NCBI GenBank assembly: GCA_963978895.1
Contig: OZ022241.1
Coordinates: 18,219,273 to 18,283,272 of the forward strand
DNA: 64,000 bases
DNA from: Erpobdella octoculata
Taxonomy: Eukaryota > Annelida > Clitellata > Hirudinida > Erpobdellidae
Reading direction: 5' to 3'
Of the stretch, positions 63,948 through 64,000 are shown piece after piece. The notes below the pieces were generated by a model. The model worked only from the letters and a program-made list of their open reading frames with translations, was not told where the DNA came from and searched no databases. Position 1 is the first letter of the stretch. The number at the start of each line of letters is the position of its first letter. Position numbers and translations under genes: made by a program.

Positions 63948-64000
63948 TTCGTATCGCTGACCCAAAGCTAAGGTGTGCTGGAGAAAAACAGATTGAAGTT
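63948..64000 (-). CDS. Glycosyltransferase-like protein B, exon 2 (3' end only, continues beyond window)
   Basis: The last 17 codons of exon 2, 'LQSVFLQHTLALGQRYE', end at 63948 in phase 0 before GTGAGT. They align with 'LSNVILHHTLAMGQRYA' at the end of exon 2 of A, with the same splice phase. This places the rest of the N-terminal domain and the start of gene B above 64000. Confidence 0.85.

Overview
This is a eukaryotic, almost certainly metazoan, nuclear window. It is AT-rich, its genes are split by GT-AG introns, and most of it is transposon debris and simple repeats: (TA)n tracts, a 1.1 kb GAGT tetranucleotide array, several minisatellites, non-LTR and Ty3/Gypsy retrotransposons, hAT-, Harbinger- and Mutator-like DNA elements, and canonical Helitrons. 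The mix suggests an aquatic invertebrate such as an annelid, a mollusc or a cnidarian, but I cannot name a species. There is no prokaryotic operon, CRISPR array or phage.

Host genes I can support. (1) 9.25-17.29 kb, plus strand: at least two exons of a Thr/Asn/Asp-rich protein ending in a single membrane helix; the splice phases match across a 6.2 kb intron. (2) 25.1-25.7 kb, plus strand: a compact gene for a 107-residue secreted protein with an Asp-His repeat, with a TATA box, a 5'UTR intron and a poly(A) signal. (3) 43.50-37.62 kb, minus strand: a four-exon gene for an 853-residue type II membrane protein that appears to join two glycosyltransferase-like domains. (4) 64.0-56.61 kb, minus strand: its tandem paralogue, whose first exons lie beyond the window. 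The last exons of the two paralogues are nearly identical over about 450 bp and then diverge sharply, which suggests gene conversion.

Mobile-element layout. 2.68-5.08 kb: a Mutator-like foldback element with a perfect 10-bp target duplication; inside it sits a hAT-type element with a perfect 8-bp duplication, which itself holds a Helitron relic. 13.4 kb: a Helitron 3' end. 14.96-15.70 kb: a hAT relic with transposase remnants, inside a TA tract. 21.3-22.6 kb: a broken Ty3/Gypsy pol. 28.1-29.05 kb: a hAT-like element. 29.6-34.35 kb: large inverted GC-rich arrays enclosing a decayed LINE. 34.4-36.8 kb: a 21-bp minisatellite split by a Harbinger-like MITE. 44.05-45.93 and 53.90-55.33 kb: two Helitrons carrying 157-bp internal satellites. 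45.97-47.83 kb: an unclassified inverted-repeat transposon with a 7-bp duplication. 49.46-52.1 kb: a second decayed LINE. 55.36-56.35 kb: one Helitron inserted in another of the same family. 60.42-61.98 kb: another hAT-like MITE. 62.8-63.3 kb: a cluster of Helitron 3' ends.

The host genes do not form an evident pathway, apart from the two paralogous enzymes, which probably act in the secretory pathway. Everything was read by eye; no database search was possible.
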